A stretch of 6,877 nt of DNA from Terriglobia bacterium (GTDB taxonomy: Bacteria > Acidobacteriota > Terriglobia > UBA7540). Location of the stretch: positions 1-6,877 of the forward strand of contig JASHTZ010000306.1 in assembly GCA_030040295.1 (NCBI GenBank), given 5' to 3'. Made by a program: the position numbers and the translations under genes. This document shows, one piece after another, positions 4,530 to 6,877 of this stretch. Numbering within the stretch: the first letter of the stretch is position 1; each line of letters starts with the position of its first letter. The notes beneath the pieces were generated by a model. The model was not told the DNA's origin, ran no database searches, and saw only the letters and a list, made by a program, of their open reading frames with translations.

Positions 4530-6877
4530 GTGAGTAAAACCTCCGACCGGATCGGTCTCATTTTAGGTCTTTTCAGTGTGATTCTCATGACGGGATGCGG
4601 AGTCACGTCCACGTCCCTCCCGTCTGGTTTGCAGCCCGCCGGAGGGGGCTCGCTTTCCATCCAAACGTCAACGTTCCCCGATGCGATCACAGGCAGGACT
4701 TATAACCTGATATTGTCCACCTCAGGCGGAAGCGGCGTGCTTGCCAGTCCCACCGGTTGTGTGGTGGTTTCGGGTGCGCTGCCTTCAGGATTGTCGTGGA
4801 CCAACGGACCAGCTTCGTCTCAATGCACTTTGACAGGGACGGTGACGAGCCAGGCGGGCACCTACTCTGTGGTTGTGCAGGCGACGGATACAAGCTCTCC
4901 GGCCAAGACCGATCAGCTCCCTTATACCATCACGGTTCGCAATGATTTCACCATAACACAAGCCTCACTCTTGACTGCGGTGCAGGGAAGACCTTACGGA
5001 ACGGGAACGGGCTGCGCCCCCACAAGCGCCTGCAGCCAGGTCGTCACCACGAGTCTTGCTGCAACTGAACCGGCAATCGCCGGTTCCGGGTCCGCCTTGG
5101 GTAATGGCCCGGTTTCAGCCTGCGCAGTCCCGGCAGTGGGGGCCTCCAACCCTAATATTTCAACCGCCGTGGCTGCCACCGCAAGCGAGTGCGTGATATC
5201 CAGTACGGCTGTAGGTGCGGCGGGAAGTTATACAGCTTTTACAGTCAGCGTTACCGACACTCCCATCTCTATCTCCGGGCAAAGCACACCGGTAGTTCCT
5301 TCGAGGACCATCACCAAGACCTTCACTCTTGCCGTTGACACTCCGCTGCAAATTACGCAGAGCCTGGGAGCCACGTGGCCGGCCGCCGTGAACGGTCGCG
5401 CGTATGGATCCGGCTCGGGCTGCTCCGGCGGGTTATGTGCGTCGGCGGTTTATACTGTTACGGGAGGATTGGCTCCCTATATTTGGCCGGCTGCAACCCC
5501 TACCAGCATATCCACGACAGGTTTAAGCTGCACCGCATCCTCAGCCACGTACACGTGCAGCACTGCGAAGATTACCGCTGCGGCGGGGCCTTACAGCCCG
5601 AGCGTTGCGGTTTCTGACACTGCCAACCAGGCAACTCCGGGGGGGACACCCACCACGGACCCCAATAGCTCGCTCACCGGCTCGCTCACGGTTAACGCGG
5701 GGCTGAGCGGAACGCAAACTCCCTCCACACTGGCTACGGCCGTTAATGGCCGTGATTTCGCCAAGAGTTCGGATACGTGCGCCTCAGGAGCGGCTTGCGT
5801 CCCGATCATCTTCACTTTGAGCGGAGGCCTGCCAAACTATGTTTGGCCTGCCACGCTCTCGGGGATAACTGGATTTAGCTGCACGGCCACCGGCACCAAC
5901 CTGGGCACTGACACCTGTTCGGCCACGGCCCTTTCAGCGGCGGCCACGACCTATTCAAGCGTCACCACCACGCCTTCGGACACAGCGAATCAATCCACTC
6001 CCAGCGGAACGTTCGCTTTCTCGACGTCCCTCACGGTGGTTGCAGCTCTAAGCGGGACGTCCACACCTACAACACTTGCCGCAGCCGTTACGGGTCGTGA
6101 TTTCGGTGTAACCACGGACTCCTGTGCGGGACCGGCGGCTTGCGTGCCGGTAATGTATACACTCACGGGCGGCTTGCCGACCTATTCTTGGCCTTCGCCA
6201 AATACACTTTCCGGGGTGACGGGCTTTACCTGCGCTGCGGGCGGAACCGGAAACAGTACGGATACCTGCTCGGCCAAAGCGTTGTCGGCGGCGGCTGCCA
6301 CCTACCCGAACGTGACGATCACGGGGACGGATACGGCCAATACGCAGGCGCCCAGCGGCGCGTTCACTTTCCCTGTTATGTCGCTGACGGTAAACGCGGC
6401 GCTTGGCGGGTCCCAATCGCCCGCCACGTTGGCTGCGGCGGTGACCGGGCGAGACTTCGCGGTAGGCAGCGACACATGCGCGAGCGGCGCCAAATGTGCG
6501 CCCCTGGTGTACACGGCAACGGGAGGATTGCCGAACTACAACTGGCCGGCCACCAATACCCCCTCCGGGATAACCGGATTCACTTGTACGATCGGCGGGA
6601 CCGGAAACAGCACGGATTCGTGCTCGGCTCCATCCTTGTCTGTGGCGCAGGGGACCTACTCGAACATTAACATTACAGAAACAGACACGGCGAACACGCA
6701 GGCGCCGAGCGGGTCATTCACGTTCCCGAACACATCGCTGACGGTGAATGCGGCGATGAGCGGGACGCAGACGCCGGGGACGCTGGCGGCGGCGGTAACG
6801 GGGCGGGATTTTGGAAAGAGCACGGACACGTGCGCGGGCAGTACGGCGTGCGTGCCCTTGGTGTACACGGCGGCGGG
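4530..6877 (+). CDS. Predicted lipoprotein with He_PIG-like domain and tandem cysteine-paired Ig-like repeats, 3' end outside window
   Basis: An uninterrupted frame of 782 codons, still open at the right edge. Residues 1-23 are a lipoprotein signal peptide: K3 and R7, hydrophobic stretch IGLILGLFSVIL, then LMTGC, a near-consensus lipobox (Met at -3) with C23 as the lipidated cysteine. A short Gly/Ser/Pro linker follows. Residues about 53-136 resemble a putative-Ig (He_PIG) domain: GRTYNL, SGALPSGLSW, LTGTVTSQAGTYSVVVQATD, then YTITV. From about 140 to the edge come at least six tandem repeats, two degenerate then four regular units of 115-118 residues. Each regular unit carries (V)NGRDF or TGRDF, a CX5C pair, GGLPxYxWP, a CX11C pair in the complete units, a TYxxV...DTAN strand, and SLTVNAA at the next unit's start. 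Such chains usually form extended stalks for adhesion, glycan binding or scaffolding; which applies here is unknown. It is rich in Thr, Ser, Ala and Gly with few charged residues, typical of exported proteins. It is divergent from the receptor gene, 686 bp away. The start is GTG 4530, favoured by AGGAG and the signal peptide. Alternatives: an adhesin, or the N-terminal stalk of a larger enzyme whose catalytic part lies beyond the window. Confidence 0.85.
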   Translation, partial: MSKTSDRIGLILGLFSVILMTGCGVTSTSLPSGLQPAGGGSLSIQTSTFPDAITGRTYNLILSTSGGSGVLASPTGCVVVSGALPSGLSWTNGPASSQCTLTGTVTSQAGTYSVVVQATDTSSPAKTDQLPYTITVRNDFTITQASLLTAVQGRPYGTGTGCAPTSACSQVVTTSLAATEPAIAGSGSALGNGPVSACAVPAVGASNPNISTAVAATASECVISSTAVGAAGSYTAFTVSVTDTPISISGQSTPVVPSRTITKTFTLAVDTPLQITQSLGATWPAAVNGRAYGSGSGCSGGLCASAVYTVTGGLAPYIWPAATPTSISTTGLSCTASSATYTCSTAKITAAAGPYSPSVAVSDTANQATPGGTPTTDPNSSLTGSLTVNAGLSGTQTPSTLATAVNGRDFAKSSDTCASGAACVPIIFTLSGGLPNYVWPATLSGITGFSCTATGTNLGTDTCSATALSAAATTYSSVTTTPSDTANQSTPSGTFAFSTSLTVVAALSGTSTPTTLAAAVTGRDFGVTTDSCAGPAACVPVMYTLTGGLPTYSWPSPNTLSGVTGFTCAAGGTGNSTDTCSAKALSAAAATYPNVTITGTDTANTQAPSGAFTFPVMSLTVNAALGGSQSPATLAAAVTGRDFAVGSDTCASGAKCAPLVYTATGGLPNYNWPATNTPSGITGFTCTIGGTGNSTDSCSAPSLSVAQGTYSNINITETDTANTQAPSGSFTFPNTSLTVNAAMSGTQTPGTLAAAVTGRDFGKSTDTCAGSTACVPLVYTAA
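4947..5324 (+). repeat. Degenerate Ig-like repeat A (residues 140-265 of the lipoprotein)
   Basis: The most divergent unit, about 126 residues. It keeps the opening TAVQGRPYG followed by C162/C168 (CX5C), and the closing AGSYTAFTVSVTDT strand. The middle lost the GGLPxYxWP motif and its second cysteine pair is widely spaced (C198, C221). Boundaries are set by analogy with the regular units. Confidence 0.55.
5325..5681 (+). repeat. Ig-like repeat B (residues 266-384)
   Basis: About 119 residues, clearly related to the regular units: AAVNGRAYG, C298/C303 (CX4C, one residue shorter than usual), GGLAPYIWP at 312-320, C334/C343 (CX8C), then GPYSPSVAVSDTANQATP. Confidence 0.75.
5682..6026 (+). repeat. 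Ig-like repeat C (residues 385-499)
   Basis: First regular unit, 115 residues, starting at SLTVNAGLSGTQTP. It has AVNGRDF, C417/C423, GGLPNYVWP at 432-440, SGITGFSC, C451/C463 (CX11C) and SDTANQSTPSGTF. Its codons end in G in 14 of the first 47. Confidence 0.85.
6027..6380 (+). repeat. Ig-like repeat D (residues 500-617)
   Basis: Regular 118-residue unit starting SLTVVAALSGTSTP. It has AVTGRDF, C532/C538, GGLPTYSWP at 547-555, SGVTGFTC, C568/C580 and TDTANTQAPSGAFTFP. Confidence 0.85.
6381..6734 (+). repeat. Ig-like repeat E (residues 618-735)
   Basis: Regular 118-residue unit starting SLTVNAALGGSQSP. It has AVTGRDF, C650/C656, GGLPNYNWP at 665-673, SGITGFTC, C686/C698 and TDTANTQAPSGSFTFP, which is nearly identical to the end of the preceding unit. 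Confidence 0.85.
6735..6877 (+). repeat. Ig-like repeat F, partial (residues 736-782), cut by window edge
   Basis: First 47 residues of another unit: SLTVNAAMSGTQTP, AVTGRDF, C768/C774, then VPLVYTAA, where the window ends in mid-unit. 33 of its 47 codons end in G, far more than in repeats C and D. Confidence 0.8.

Noticed and set aside
6140..6670. 176-codon plus-strand frame in another phase
   Set aside because: Overlaps repeats D and E of the lipoprotein; its Arg/Gly/His-rich product is a frame-shifted reading of GC-rich repeats.
5591..6868. Similar minus-strand frames at 5591-5815, 6302-6514 and 6656-6868, which look like a family of small proteins (VSDITGKVNAPLGACVLAVS type)
   Set aside because: They resemble each other only because they are antisense to the same segment of the tandem repeats; each lies fully inside the 782-codon forward frame and none has a convincing start signal.
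4530..6877. CRISPR or satellite DNA array
   Set aside because: The periodicity is about 354 bp, in frame, with many synonymous differences between units; this is protein repeat structure, not identical short DNA repeats with spacers.

Overview
The window looks like a piece of a Gram-negative genome of moderately high GC, most probably an acidobacterium (Acidobacteriota). This rests on the 1,253-residue Oar-type TonB-dependent receptor (a carboxypeptidase-regulatory-like domain, then plug, then a very large barrel), a class that is strongly expanded in Acidobacteriota. It also rests on the neighbouring exported protein built from Ig-like 'putative Ig' (He_PIG-type) repeats, also common there. 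No rRNA, tRNA or marker gene fixes the taxon, so the assignment is inference.

Layout: (1) 1-81 holds a hairpin that probably terminates the leftward gene. (2) 82-3843, minus strand, is one complete gene for the outer-membrane TonB-dependent receptor, with a good ribosome binding site and signal peptide. (3) 3844-4529 is a 686-bp divergent intergenic region. It has a candidate promoter in each direction, a cluster of potential RNA hairpins about 390 to 250 bp upstream of the rightward gene, and seven same-orientation copies of CCTGC. (4) 4530-6877, plus strand, is one continuous open frame of 782 codons that starts at a GTG and runs off the window. It encodes a predicted lipoprotein with one He_PIG-like domain followed by at least six tandem Ig-like repeats of about 118 residues.

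Both genes are predicted to act in the cell envelope and both products have regularly paired cysteines, which fits oxidative folding in the periplasm or outside the cell. The receptor would sit in the outer membrane and the repeat protein would be lipid-anchored and extended. Their divergent arrangement leaves room for shared control, but nothing in the sequence proves a functional partnership. The most interesting part is the repeat lipoprotein gene with its long, possibly structured leader. The repeats become more uniform towards the right edge and shift strongly to G-ending codons, as expected for a long gene that has grown by repeat duplication. No mobile element, CRISPR array, tRNA or rRNA was found.
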